Shown here piece by piece: positions 1 to 10,400 of a stretch of 56,971 bases of DNA (within the stretch, counting starts at the first letter, position 1; each line of letters begins with the position of its first letter). The DNA is from Candidatus Acidiferrum typicum (GTDB lineage: Bacteria > Acidobacteriota > Terriglobia > Acidiferrales > UBA7541). The stretch covers positions 1 to 56,971 of the forward strand of contig DLMH01000141.1 of the NCBI GenBank assembly GCA_002478115.1, written 5' to 3'. Made by a program: the position numbers and the translations under genes. Under the pieces are notes generated by a model. It was not told the origin of the DNA. It saw only the letters and a list, made by a program, of their open reading frames with translations, and did no database searches.

Positions 1-20
1 AACAACCGGATAAGCATGAG
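1..20. repeat. Terminal 20-mer, inverted copy at the right window end
   Basis: The first 20 bases are the exact reverse complement of positions 56951-56970, so both ends read outward into CTCATGCTTATCCGGTTGTT. In the lacI gene this 20-mer replaces the expected conserved GAxRAL segment with residues SCLSGC. It is therefore probably not native lacI sequence. An assembly break at a shared k-mer, or the end of a multicopy insertion element, would explain it. Confidence 0.75.
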
Positions 21-823
21 GCGCCTAATGCCGTCACATCGTCGTATGCCACAAGCGCGGTGAAGGGCTTGCCGCGCCGCAAGAGTTCGCTGGTGAGCTG
101 CGCGCCCGCTTCAAAGCTGGAGTTTGCGTCGAGCGATTCCGGGAGTTCCTCGATTCGCTTTGGATCGAGTGTCAAGCCCGCGGATTGCGCGAAATTGCGA
201 ATGCCCTTCCATCGTTGGCCGCTGCTGGTCAGCGCTTTCGGCCCACGCAGAAAGGCGATTTCCCGGTGGCCGAGCCGGTATAAGTGCTCGAGAGCGAGAC
301 TCGCGCCCCCTTCGTTCTCCACGGAAACCGTACTCACCGTGTTGATCTCGAATTCCCTTCCCGCCACCACCGTCGGCACCTGCTTCTCAGTCAAATCCGC
401 CAGCAGCTTGATGTCCGTCACCAGCCAGTTGGCGATCACGATTAATCCCTCTATGCGCCGGTCCAGAAACATCTCCAGATAGCGCTCGAAGCGATGCGGT
501 TCGTTGTGCGCATCCGCCAACAGCGCCAAATAGCTGGCCTGATAGAGCGAGTTTTCCAGACCCCGGAGGATCGGCGTGCAGAAGGGATCGGTGATATCGA
601 AGACCATCACGCCAACAATGTTGGAGCGCTGGCTGCGCAGCGAACGCGCCAACGGATTTGGGCGATAGCCAAGGCGGCGCGCCGCCGTCTCGATGCGCGT
701 TTTCGTTTCCGTGCGAATGTAGCGGGACAGCGGAGCACTGTTCAAAACGATGGAGACCGTCGACGCCGAGTAGCCGCTTTCTCGAGCTACATCGCGGATC
801 GTGGCGACGCCGCTTCTCCCCAT
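1..823 (-). CDS. LacI-family transcriptional regulator, cut by the window edge
   Basis: Reading leftward from the ATG at 821-823, the protein starts MGRSGVATIRDVARESGYSA, a classic LacI helix-turn-helix (residues about 8-28) followed by the hinge RLGYRPNPLARSLRS. After it comes a periplasmic-binding-type effector domain (GVMVFDITDPF, RRIEGLIVIANW, LYRLGHREIAFLRG, VAYDDVTALGA). About 274 codons are visible and no stop is reached, so the last 60 or so residues are missing. The final 20 nt of the frame do not fit the family and coincide with the repeated window-end sequence. The gene starts 10 nt after the stop of the large TPR/FG-GAP protein on the same strand, suggesting co-transcription. It probably represses or activates a carbohydrate-use locus; the ligand is unknown. 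Confidence 0.9.
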   Translation of the reverse strand, partial: MGRSGVATIRDVARESGYSASTVSIVLNSAPLSRYIRTETKTRIETAARRLGYRPNPLARSLRSQRSNIVGVMVFDITDPFCTPILRGLENSLYQASYLALLADAHNEPHRFERYLEMFLDRRIEGLIVIANWLVTDIKLLADLTEKQVPTVVAGREFEINTVSTVSVENEGGASLALEHLYRLGHREIAFLRGPKALTSSGQRWKGIRNFAQSAGLTLDPKRIEELPESLDANSSFEAGAQLTSELLRRGKPFTALVAYDDVTALGASCLSGC

Positions 824-833
824 TTTGTTTCCC

Positions 834-3800
834 TCACTTCTGTGCGGGATATTCGTAGCGCAAATTGCCCGGCAGACGATCCGAGCGCGAGCGCGTGTTG
901 TACTCCAACTTGTATCCGAGATGCTCGTCGTCGAGCGGGTAGTCCTTGCCTTCGGGGTAGGGGTACGAAAGCAGGCCATGCCTTGGCAGGGGCTCAACCG
1001 TGAAGGCGTTGGCCGCGTAAAAATCCATGTCTTTCTCAAAGCCGTCGGCATAGAAGAAATAGTCGCGCACCCAGCCCGTGGGAAGATTTGGGAGATGTCG
1101 CGGATCGAATTCGAGCTTGACACCCTCGCCAGAACCGAAAACGGCGAATTTGTCGTCGGAAGTGTCAAGCAGGGTTTTTACGTCGCCGTAGCGCGTATAG
1201 TTCCCCGCCGCGCGCGCATACGGCCCCGTGGCGCTGCGCCGCCCGTAGGAATATACCGTGTCGCTCGAGGGCTGCAGGCGAATTTCCTGCGGGTAGCCGA
1301 GAAATTCCAGCGCCGCGCTGGCCAGCGGAACCTCGCTGAGGCGGAGGTTTTTCGATTCGGGGGTCTGATCGATGCGCACGGCGTCCCAATAAATCTTCAG
1401 GTTGGTGACGATGCGGATTCGCCGCGCGGCTGCGGGAATTTTGCCGCTTAGATCGGCGACCATCGTTCGTTCAAGGCCGGCGGGGAATCCCATATCCTCG
1501 ACGACACGCACCCATTTACCCTGCGCATCTTGCGCTTCGACGTAAGGCGCGATGACCTTAATGCCCGCCTGATTGGCGGCGTACATGGAAGTCGCGGTGA
1601 AATAGTCGGTGTAGCCGTCCAGGAGCAGACGCAGGGGTTTTGCCGCGTCCCATTGGCCGAGATCGAGTTCGACCCAGTGTAACTTGGCGAATCCGGTGTA
1701 GGGCAGGCCTTCAAACTGTGTGACGTATTTGCGGTCGCGCTTGGCGAGCAGCGGCAGCACGTCGTTGCCGTGGTCGTCCCAAGCGCCAACCGGCAGTTGT
1801 GCATGCTTTGTGGCAATCACGCGAAATTCGGGGAAGGGCGGCTCACTGGCGAAGCGTTCGTTCGGATTGACTTCGACATCTGCGGGATGATCGATGGCCA
1901 GCAGGCGCACCTGGTCGAGATAAACGGTTTCTTCCATCGGTTCCAGGAAGCGGAAACTGAGCAGGCCATTTTTCGGATGCACGCTCTTCGCCGGGACTTT
2001 CAGATATTCGTCGGGATCGGGGACGTCGCGTTCACCAGGAGCTACCCAATGCCCCACAACCGCGGGGCCGATCATGTCGGCAATGAATTCGTATTCCATG
2101 CCATTCCACGAAAAGAGAACCGGGCAGGAACTTCCGCGGCGGTCGAGTTCGTTGATGAGATGGACTCTCCCGGCCTGGAGGTTCACTTCGTCCTGCGGCA
2201 CACCCTTCGGCCACAAGAGGCGCACCACGTCCGTGGCTTTTTCGCTGCCCAGGCCCGCGATCAGCGTGGGAGAATTCTGGCTGAGGTAGCCGGAAGCGCC
2301 GGCAGCTTCCCACTTCTGGTAAAGCCCTCCGGCGAAGATCTCGACCTTAGTGCCGATTCCGTTTTTGTTGTCATCCAGGCCCTTGAGGTCGATCTGAATC
2401 CAATTGTTTTTGTTGGCGCCGACATTTTCGAGCAGGATGGGAGCGCCTCCCGCTTGGGTCACAATCAGGTCGGGGCTTCCATTGCTTCTCAGATCGGCTA
2501 CCGCGATCGCCGCAGGCTTGCTTAATTTGACGGCATCGAGTTGCGTCTTTTTCGTGACATCGGCCCAACCCGCCTCGCCCAAATTGCGCAACAACCGAAT
2601 CTCCCCGCCATTCGCGGATTCGCCCACGGCCGCAAGATCGAGCCAGCCATCATTGTCGAAATCCAGCGATGTGAGGCCCCAGCCCCGCTTCCAGCCGAGA
2701 TCGGGGAGTGGCACGCGTTCGAGTTTCTTGCCCTGGACGTTTCGCCACAGGGTGAGTCCCGGCGGACCAGCGTGGGTAAACGCCAGATCCATCCAGCCGT
2801 CTTTGTCGAAATCAAAGGCGATAACGCCAACAGCGGGCGGCAAATTCTCTTTCGCAAAATCGATCCCCGGGAGCGCCTTGAACCTTCCTTCGCGTGGATT
2901 CAGAAAAATGGCGGCGCCTTGCGGCCCACCGGCAACAACAAAATCAATCGCGCGATCGTTGTTGAAGTCCGTCATGGCGACGCCCGCGCCCGTGGCATCC
3001 AGGCCCATGCCGGATTCTTCAGAGACGTCCGTGAATGTGGAATTTCCGTTGTTGCGCCAAAGCCGGTTCGTGCGCGTTTCACTGTCGGGGGCCATGGTCA
3101 GGTAGAGGTCGAGGTCGCCATCGTGGTCGTAATCCACAAAAGTAGCGGCAACACAGCCCTTTTCGCGGCGGATCCCGGTTTTTTCGGTCACGTCCTGAAA
3201 CTTGCCGTTGCCGTCGTTGCGAAGCAGGCGCACGCCGCCCGTTTCGCAGACGGCCAGATCGGTGTGGCCGTCACTGTCGAAATCGCCTGCGGCGCACCCC
3301 AATCCCGCGCCTAGACTGCTCAGCCCGGCTTTCTCCGTCACATCCTCAAATTTCCCGTCTCCCAAATTGTGGAGGAGGCGGCTCTTGCCTTCGCCGGCGC
3401 CTACCAGGAAAAGATCGGGCTTGCCGTCCCCGTCATAATCGAGGAAGCACGCGCCGCTGCTGGGACCGATGGCCGCAGCCGACGATACGCGATTGGCCAG
3501 AGATTCCTGCGTGTAATGAACGGGAATCTCCAGAGGGGCCGTAGCCACGGTGCCGTGTACAAATTCCGCGAGTGAGTATTTGCCCTGGTCGCCGTAGCCC
3601 GCGCCAAATGGTGCGCCGAGATGCTCGGAGTTGATTTTCTGAAACTGCTTCATGCTTTCCCGGGCGGCAACGGCGTCACCCTTCCGCTGGTAGGCGCGCG
3701 CAAGACCGAACTGCGCCGAGGCGTGAAAGGGAGAAAGAGACAACGCTTTTTGGAATGCCGCAATCGCTTCGTCATAGCGTAGCAACTGCGCATTCATGAA

Positions 3801-4292
3801 ACCCTCGAAGTAGAACGCATCCGGCTCTTCGGGCACAATTTTTTCCACCTGCTGGAAAGCGGCGATGGCCTTTTCCGCCTCGTTGCAGTCCTTGTAGGCA
3901 AGGCCCAGGTTGTACCAGGCATAGGGGTCCTGCGGAAGTTTCGCGGTAGCCTCCTCAAGAGCGGCTCGGGCCCGTTCCACTTTCTGCTGGCCAAGGAAAG
4001 AGATGCCCAGATTCATTTTCGCTGCTGCGAACTGAGGGTCTGCCGCCAATGCTTGCTCGAAATATTTTTGCGCTTCGGCGGCCTTTTGCTGGTTCATGTA
4101 AGCCACGCCCAGCGTATTCAGGCGCATCGCCTCGGGGGAAACGCCCTTGTCCGCAGCCACACTTTGCTTCTCGCCCGCGGACGATTGCGCCGCCTCGAGC
4201 CGCAAGACCGCCAGGGAGCCAATCGCGAGTAATGTGAGCAACACACTGAAGGCAAAAAAGCGATGGCGTGAACTGAATTGTGTGAAGCTCAT
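834..4292 (-). CDS. Secreted TPR, FG-GAP/VCBS and ASPIC/UnbV protein (CRTAC-like)
   Basis: An exported protein of about 1150 residues. An N-terminal signal segment (RHRFFAFSVLLTLLAIGSLA) is followed by about five TPR units (residues about 55-220). Next come at least seven FG-GAP/VCBS-like calcium-loop repeats of the form DxDxDGxxDL (for example DYDGDGKPDLFL, DFDSDGHTDLAV, DFDNDGWLDLAA). An ASPIC/UnbV domain follows (NKNGIGTKVEIFAGG, GLGSEKATDVVRLLWPKG). A further 400-residue C-terminal region contains CPVLFSWNGMEYEFIADMIG. Family knowledge: such proteins are abundant in Acidobacteriota and are thought to be surface binding scaffolds; no enzyme activity is evident. I start at the ATG at 4290-4292 because it gives a compact signal peptide; a GTG at 4322 is in frame. 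It is divergent from the amidase gene and followed by the lacI-type gene. Confidence 0.88.
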   Translation of the reverse strand: MSFTQFSSRHRFFAFSVLLTLLAIGSLAVLRLEAAQSSAGEKQSVAADKGVSPEAMRLNTLGVAYMNQQKAAEAQKYFEQALAADPQFAAAKMNLGISFLGQQKVERARAALEEATAKLPQDPYAWYNLGLAYKDCNEAEKAIAAFQQVEKIVPEEPDAFYFEGFMNAQLLRYDEAIAAFQKALSLSPFHASAQFGLARAYQRKGDAVAARESMKQFQKINSEHLGAPFGAGYGDQGKYSLAEFVHGTVATAPLEIPVHYTQESLANRVSSAAAIGPSSGACFLDYDGDGKPDLFLVGAGEGKSRLLHNLGDGKFEDVTEKAGLSSLGAGLGCAAGDFDSDGHTDLAVCETGGVRLLRNDGNGKFQDVTEKTGIRREKGCVAATFVDYDHDGDLDLYLTMAPDSETRTNRLWRNNGNSTFTDVSEESGMGLDATGAGVAMTDFNNDRAIDFVVAGGPQGAAIFLNPREGRFKALPGIDFAKENLPPAVGVIAFDFDKDGWMDLAFTHAGPPGLTLWRNVQGKKLERVPLPDLGWKRGWGLTSLDFDNDGWLDLAAVGESANGGEIRLLRNLGEAGWADVTKKTQLDAVKLSKPAAIAVADLRSNGSPDLIVTQAGGAPILLENVGANKNNWIQIDLKGLDDNKNGIGTKVEIFAGGLYQKWEAAGASGYLSQNSPTLIAGLGSEKATDVVRLLWPKGVPQDEVNLQAGRVHLINELDRRGSSCPVLFSWNGMEYEFIADMIGPAVVGHWVAPGERDVPDPDEYLKVPAKSVHPKNGLLSFRFLEPMEETVYLDQVRLLAIDHPADVEVNPNERFASEPPFPEFRVIATKHAQLPVGAWDDHGNDVLPLLAKRDRKYVTQFEGLPYTGFAKLHWVELDLGQWDAAKPLRLLLDGYTDYFTATSMYAANQAGIKVIAPYVEAQDAQGKWVRVVEDMGFPAGLERTMVADLSGKIPAAARRIRIVTNLKIYWDAVRIDQTPESKNLRLSEVPLASAALEFLGYPQEIRLQPSSDTVYSYGRRSATGPYARAAGNYTRYGDVKTLLDTSDDKFAVFGSGEGVKLEFDPRHLPNLPTGWVRDYFFYADGFEKDMDFYAANAFTVEPLPRHGLLSYPYPEGKDYPLDDEHLGYKLEYNTRSRSDRLPGNLRYEYPAQK

Positions 4293-4469
4293 GAAGGAAT
4301 GTTCTTTCTGGACGCGCGACACGTCGTGAATCCGGCCCCGTCCCGCTATCCTTTCGATTGTCTTGGCTCAGCAGGACATCGTCAACCGTTTTTATAGGGG
4401 TCTTCTGCAGTCCGGCCCGGCCAGCCTTGACCGGAAGGACGCCGGCCTTTACCTTGCTGAAGGGATCCC

Positions 4470-5882
4470 ATGGCCGCTTTCAATTATTTTTCTATCGCTG
4501 AAACGCTCGAAAAATTCCGCAGGAAAGAAATTTCCCCGGTTGAGGTGATCACGGCACATCTGCAGCGCGCGCAGGCGCTCCAGCCAAAGCTGAATGCCTT
4601 CGTGCATCTGGACGCGGAGTCGGCGCTGGCGCGGGCTCGCCAGGCGGAAGCTGCCATGCAGCGTGGCGAGCCGTTGCAGGCGCTGACGGGGATACCTCTC
4701 ACGGTGAAGTCGTGTATTGATGTCGCCGGCTGGCCGTGTCCCGCGGGCTCGCTTTTGCGCAAAGACTACGTGCCGGCGAGCGACGCGACACTCGTGGCCC
4801 GCCTGGAATCCGCCGGAGCAATCCTGCTGGGCAATACCAACACGCCGGAATTCCTGATGGCCTACGAAACGGACAATCGCGTCTCCGGGAGAACCTCAAA
4901 TCCCTGGGATCTTTCCAGATCCGCGGGCGGCTCAAGCGGTGGCGAAGCAGCGGCAATTGCCAGCGGCTGTTCCATGGGCGGGGTAGGCAGCGACGGCGGC
5001 GGTTCCGTTCGCGCGCCCGCGCATTTTTCTGGCATTTGCGGACTCAAACCTACCCCAGGCCGGATTCCGGCCACGGGGCACTTTCCGCCGGGGGCAGGCG
5101 CGTTCTCGTGGATTGGCGTGGTGGGGCCGATGGCGCGCACGGCTGCGGATCTTCGCGTGCTCTTCGGAGTGATGGCAGGTCCGGACGCCAGCGACGCGCT
5201 CTCCGCGCTTGTATCCTTGCGCCCTATTCGCGCAGAGGAATTACGCGCTCTGCGCATCGGAATTCTCGAGAGCGGCGCGCTCTGCGCCCCCACGGCCGAA
5301 ACGCAAGCCGCCGTGCACCGCGCGGGTCAACTCCTCACTGAGCAGGGCTTCCATGTCGAGCCGATGAAGTTGGAGGGACTCGGCCGCGCGCTGGAATTGT
5401 GGTGGTTCTTCTTTGGTCCGGTGATCGGCGATCTGATTCGTCACAGCACGAAGGGCCAGGAAGAGTCGTTGAGCCCGATGTTGCGAGAGTATCTCGCATT
5501 CACGGCAGCAGAACCGGCCGTCACACTGGAATCGTTTATGGCCGCGTGCACGGAACGTGACCTGGTGCGCGCCGATCTGCTCCGGCAATTGCGCGATGTG
5601 CCCATTCTTCTCTCGCCTGTTTCCACGGCGCCTGCCTTCAAACATGGCGCGGGCAATTATCGCGCCGGCGATGCGCACAACTACCGGGACACCATGCGCT
5701 ACTGCCAGTGGCTGAATCTCGCAGGCTTTCCGGGGCTTTCCCTCCCCTTCGGCCAATCGCCCGAGGGACTTCCCATCAACATCCAACTGATTGCCCGGCC
5801 CTACGAGGAAGAACTCCTCCTTGCCGTCGCCGAAACTCTGGAGCAATCCCGCGGCCCGTGGCAAAAGCCGCCGCAAATTTAG
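4470..5882 (+). CDS. Amidase-signature family amidase
   Basis: A 470-residue amidase-signature hydrolase. The Ser-cisSer-Lys triad is readable: K80 in LTVKS, cis-Ser S155 in SAGGSSGGEAAA, and nucleophile S179 in GSDGGGSVRAPA. The 24-residue spacing between the two serines is the family norm. The protein has no signal peptide and is expected to hydrolyse an amide in the cytoplasm. It is not recognisably GatA, because no gatB or gatC lies nearby and the GatA-specific context is absent, so the substrate is open. The start ATG follows GAAGGGATCCC, a plausible ribosome site. It is convergent with the TPR gene, whose stop lies 24 nt beyond this one. Confidence 0.92.
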   Translation: MAAFNYFSIAETLEKFRRKEISPVEVITAHLQRAQALQPKLNAFVHLDAESALARARQAEAAMQRGEPLQALTGIPLTVKSCIDVAGWPCPAGSLLRKDYVPASDATLVARLESAGAILLGNTNTPEFLMAYETDNRVSGRTSNPWDLSRSAGGSSGGEAAAIASGCSMGGVGSDGGGSVRAPAHFSGICGLKPTPGRIPATGHFPPGAGAFSWIGVVGPMARTAADLRVLFGVMAGPDASDALSALVSLRPIRAEELRALRIGILESGALCAPTAETQAAVHRAGQLLTEQGFHVEPMKLEGLGRALELWWFFFGPVIGDLIRHSTKGQEESLSPMLREYLAFTAAEPAVTLESFMAACTERDLVRADLLRQLRDVPILLSPVSTAPAFKHGAGNYRAGDAHNYRDTMRYCQWLNLAGFPGLSLPFGQSPEGLPINIQLIARPYEEELLLAVAETLEQSRGPWQKPPQI

Positions 5883-5906
5883 CTCCGGCCCTGGCGTTCG
5901 CGCTCT

Positions 5907-7133
5907 TCAGTTCGGCAGTTGAGTCAGCTCCGGGCTCGGCACGTACATTTCTTCCAGCTTTTCCCGATCCTCATTGAACCCTTTGTCCATGAGCTTTTTC
6001 GCGACTTCAAACTCGGCCTGGGCTTCATCTTTGCGGCCCAGACGTTGCAGCACCTGGCCGCGTATGAAGTGCACGCGCTGGTTTTCCGGCGCCAACTTTT
6101 TCGCCTTATCGATCGCTTGCAAAGCCTCGGCATATTTCTTTTGCCTGAGGTAACTTCTTGCAAGACCAAACCAGGCGTCGCCGCTCTTTGCATCCTTCTC
6201 GATCGCCTTGTGAAATTCCGGCACCCCATCATCATTCCGCTGCATGAGCCAGTAGAGGTACCCAAGCTGGACGTAATTGTCCGCAAGGTCCGGCTCCAGT
6301 TGAATATCCTTGAAGAATTCGGATTCACTCTTTTCGTAGTTGGCACTGTGCAGGTACGCCACCGCAAGGTTGAAATGCAAATACGGCATTTGAGGATTCA
6401 GGGCTTCGGCCTTTTTCAGTTCTGTGAGGGCGCCTGCAACCTCGTCACGCTGGAGATAGGCTTTGCCGAGAATTAGATGAAACTCCGGCGTGTCTCCGCC
6501 AATGTCAATGAGCCGGAGGATAGCCTTTTCGTCAAGTTCCTTGTCGCCCGCGCGATTGGCAGCCATGCCGAGGACGTAGAGGTACATCACGTTGTTGGAC
6601 ATCGGCTCCCACAGGGGCTCGAGCGTTTTCACGGACGCAGCGTAATCCTGGGTGAAGACCTGACACAGGCCGAGAAGGTAGCGCGCCTGCTGCGAACTGG
6701 GCTCATCGCGTATGACGCTTTGCAGCGGGGGAATGGCTCCAGCGTAATTCTCGCGGCGGAATTCGACGAGGCCGATGTTCAGGCGAATGCCCGCCATTTT
6801 GGGAGAAAGCCTCTCTGCCTTCTTCAAATTTTTCAAGGCTTCATCCCACTGCTTGCGGCGCATGGCGATAACGCCCAGATTGGCGTAGGCGGCGCCAGCT
6901 CTCGGATCTGCTGCCAATACCTTGCGGAAAGCGTCCTCGGCGGCTTGCAGATCGCCGCTCTGGAGGGCCGTCTGTCCTTGTTGAAACCAAGCTTGAGGAT
7001 CATTGGCAGTGCCTGTCTGGCGCTCCGAACTCGCCCCAGGGGAAAAGCCCGGCGCCGCGGGCGCCCTGGCGGCCGAACCGGCCGCGAGTGCCATTCCCGT
7101 GCAAATCCCCAGAACAGTCTGTCTGTATTTCAT
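5907..7133 (-). CDS. Secreted tetratricopeptide-repeat protein
   Basis: About 408 residues. The chosen ATG (7131-7133) has a good ribosome site (GGAG, 6 nt upstream) and begins MKYRQTVLGICTGMALAAGS, a Sec signal peptide. An in-frame TTG at 7175 would add 14 residues and spoil the signal. After an Ala/Pro/Gly-rich linker come about nine tandem TPR motifs with the usual W/L-G-Y-A-P pattern (AWFQQGQTALQSGDLQAAED, AGAAYANLGVIAMRRKQWDE). TPR arrays mediate protein contacts, so this is probably a periplasmic or outer-membrane-associated scaffold. The gene is divergent from the TonB receptor and shares a 330-nt upstream region with it; functional linkage is inference. Confidence 0.87.
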   Translation of the reverse strand: MKYRQTVLGICTGMALAAGSAARAPAAPGFSPGASSERQTGTANDPQAWFQQGQTALQSGDLQAAEDAFRKVLAADPRAGAAYANLGVIAMRRKQWDEALKNLKKAERLSPKMAGIRLNIGLVEFRRENYAGAIPPLQSVIRDEPSSQQARYLLGLCQVFTQDYAASVKTLEPLWEPMSNNVMYLYVLGMAANRAGDKELDEKAILRLIDIGGDTPEFHLILGKAYLQRDEVAGALTELKKAEALNPQMPYLHFNLAVAYLHSANYEKSESEFFKDIQLEPDLADNYVQLGYLYWLMQRNDDGVPEFHKAIEKDAKSGDAWFGLARSYLRQKKYAEALQAIDKAKKLAPENQRVHFIRGQVLQRLGRKDEAQAEFEVAKKLMDKGFNEDREKLEEMYVPSPELTQLPN

Positions 7134-7261
7134 TTGTCTCCGGCTAGTTTCCGCCATTCTCACTGTCCGCTTCAACCCAAGTTCGCGTCATTGGCATTGG
7201 CCTTGCTCTAGCCGGAGGGAGCTAAGTCTGGTGGCCCCGGAGAAAAGGACTCATTTTGTCC

Positions 7262-7302
7262 TTGACAGATGCCCCACTTTCCTTTATTAATCCGATTTAA
7301 TA
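7262..7302 (+). promoter_or_regulatory. Sigma70-like promoter and dyad upstream of the TonB receptor
   Basis: TTGACA at 7262-7267, a 17-nt spacer and TATTAA at 7285-7290 form a near-consensus promoter reading toward the receptor. The -10 box is also one arm of the inverted repeat TATTAA-N6-TTAATA (7285-7302), a likely operator. The expected leader is about 160 nt. It contains a small hairpin, AGCTGA-TCT-TCAGCT, followed by CTTTTT (7377-7397), which could act as an attenuator but is weak. Confidence 0.55.
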
Positions 7303-7461
7303 GGTTGTTTTGGGACTCGGTCAGGTCCTGTCGGGGAACCGGGGATGTGGCGGCGAGTGGTCGGACGCGGACTTTAAGCTGATCTTCAGCTCTTTTTCCT
7401 CTTCCTCCAGCCTCCAATTTCTCCAGCATTCGGGCGAAAATTAAGTTACCGGAGGTTCATC

Positions 7462-10400
7462 GTGAAGGCAATTCGATTCACTTGTCATTCGCATGGCGCG
7501 CGGCTCCTCTCCCTCCTTGGAATCATTGCACTGTTGTTCGTCTTTCCTCAGCTTACAGCCGCGCAGGACACTGGTTACATCAGCGGCACGGTTTTCGATA
7601 AATCCGGCGCGGCAGTCGCCGGCGCGGAAATTGTGCTGACCAACATTGGGGGTACGCTCACTCGCACTACAGCGACAAATGAGGTGGGCGCTTACGTCGT
7701 CCCCGGCTTGCCCGGCGACACCTATAACCTCTCGGTGACCGCAAAAGGCTTCCAGAAATTCACTGCAAATCGCATCGTTCTCAGCGTGGCCGAGAAGGCC
7801 CGCATCGACGTGACCCTCACTATCGGGTCCGTGACCGAAGAGATAGTTGTTACCGGCGAGAGCGTCGCGCAAGTGGAAACGACTTCCTCGGAATTGGGCT
7901 CCACCATCTCGGGCAAGCAGGTCGACCAACTCGAACTCAACGGCCGCAACTTCACTCAACTCGTGAATCTCACGCCCGGTGTGGTCAGCCAGACCGGGCA
8001 GGATGAAGGCGTGGTGGGTGTGAACGGCAGCATCGCCTACAGCTTTAATGGCGGCCGCATCGAGTATAACAACTGGGAGATCGACGGTGGCGACAACATG
8101 GACAATGGTTCCAACGGCACGCTGAACGTTTATCCCAACCTCGAAGCCATCGCCGAAGTCAAAGTGCTTACCTCCAATTACGGCGCGCAGTATGGCAAGA
8201 ATGGTTCCGGTACCGTTGAAGTCGAGACCAAGTCCGGCACCAGTGCCTTTCACGGCAGCGCCTTCGAGTATCTTCGCAACGAAGTATTCAACGCCAAAGA
8301 CTGGGCCCAGGGCTACGCCAACGAGCCGAAGGCGCCCTACAAGAAGCACGACTTTGGTTACACCATCGGCGGCCCCATCTATATTCCCCACCTCTACAAC
8401 AACGACAAGAAGAAGACCTTCTTCTTCTGGTCGCAAGAATGGCGCCGCGAAAAGGTTCCGTCTTCGTTCAATCCCAATGTGCCGTCCGACACCGAACGCA
8501 CTGGCAATTTCTCGGACTTGTGCCCCACCTATTCCGCGACTACCCCAGTGGATACGACGGCCTTCCCCGATTGCCCGACGCAAGTCGGGTCGGGTGGCCT
8601 TGCCTTCCCGAATAACCAGGTGCCCCTCGACAGCAACGCCCAGTATTTCCTGCCTCTGATTCCCAAGGCCAATGGCACCGCCAACGGGTTCCCGGCTTAC
8701 TACCAGACCGTTTCCGAACCCACCTCCTGGCGCGAAGAACTGATTCGTGTGGATCACAACCTCACCGACAACTATCGCCTCACTTTCCGTTACATTCACG
8801 ATTCCTGGAGCACGATTAATCCCACCCCGCTGTGGACTGGGGTTGGGAGCTATCCAAATGTGCAAACGAATTTCGTCGGACCCGGAACCAGCTTCGTGGC
8901 GCGACTGAACGCTAATATCTCTCCCACTCTGCTGAACGAATTTGTCGCCAGCTACACCGCCGACCACATTTTCCTTACCGCACTCCCCGCGGCGGGCGTC
9001 GATATCGGTGTGCCTACGGGGTTCACCATGGGCTCTCTGTTCAACAATGGCTTCGGCGGGCACTTCCCCACCTTCTCCATTAACAACGGGCTGGCCTACG
9101 GAGGTGGCTTTTCGACGGATACCGGCTATTTCCCCTGGAAAAACGCCAACCCCACGTACACTTATCGGGACAACATGTCGAGAGTTTTTGGCAATCACAC
9201 GCTGCAATTTGGCGCGTACTTTGCCGCCGCACAGAAGAACCAGCAGAATTCGGTCGAGCCCCAAGGCACCCTCAGCTATAGCAATGGGGCGCCGATTAGT
9301 ACAGGCAACGCTTTCGCCGACTTGCTGATGGGCAACGTTTCCACTTATTCGCAGGTACAAAATTCCGTCTACTTCTATGACCGCTACAAGATTGCCGAAC
9401 CGTACTTCCAGGATGACTGGCGCATTACCAAGAGACTCACCCTGAACCTGGGACTGCGCTGGAGCTTCTTCGGCCGCTATCAGGAAAAGTTGAATCAGGA
9501 GTATGGCTTTGCTCCCACTTTATGGTCGCTGGCGAATGCGCCTGCGCTTGACCCCAATACCGGCGCGCTGGTCGCCAATAGTAACGGCCAGATCATCGGC
9601 GACCAATACAACGGCTACATCGAGTGTGGCGCCAAGTCCAGCAACTATCCCGGAGTCTCTGGCGCCATCACCGGATGCACAAAGAATAAGCTCATGAATC
9701 CGGGTCCGAGATTCGGATTCGCCTGGGATCCGTGGGGAAATGGCAAGATGGCCGTTCGTGGCGGGTACGGCATCTTCTTCGAGCACATGAACGGCAACGA
9801 GGCCAACGCGGAATCCCTGCAACAGGGCGCGGCTCCGAATTCGCAGTCTTCCTCGGAGAACAACGTCGTGGGTTACACCAACATCGGCGCGGGTGGTGGA
9901 CTGTTCTTCCCGGTGGGCCCGTACTCCATTCCCTCCCAGATTACCTGGCCGTACGTCCAACAGTGGAATCTGGGCTTGCAACGGGAGCTCCCGGGGCACT
10001 TTGTTCTGTCCGCTGCCTACGTCGGCAGCAAGGGCACCCACTTGGCACAGCAACGCGACCTAAACCAGCTCCATACCGTGGCCCCAGCCGATAACCCCTT
10101 CCTGGCCACCGGCGCACCCATCGCCTCCGATGGCTCGGATTGCGCGAACATCGCTGGCGCCAACGGATTGCCCAATCCCGCGGCTACTCTCGGCAACGGC
10201 ACGCCAGTTCCCGCAGGAGCCTTGAACAATCTGTTTGTTGCTTGCCAGAACAATGCCAACCTGGTTCGCTCGTCGTACCCGGGCTACGGCACCATCACCA
10301 GCATCGAGACGACCGCCAATTCCATTTACAACGCGTTCCAGTTGTCCGCGCAACGCTCGGTTGGCGCTCTGACCCTCAGCCTGGCCTACACTTACAGCCA

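Noticed and set aside
4470..5882. GatA subunit of the tRNA amidotransferase
   Set aside because: It has the amidase triad, but no gatB or gatC neighbours and no clear GatA-specific features, so only general amidase is called.
7441..9360. A 639-codon open frame antisense to the TonB receptor
   Set aside because: No ribosome site, no domain, and composition expected from the complementary strand of a GC-rich gene; the sense frame is an unmistakable receptor.
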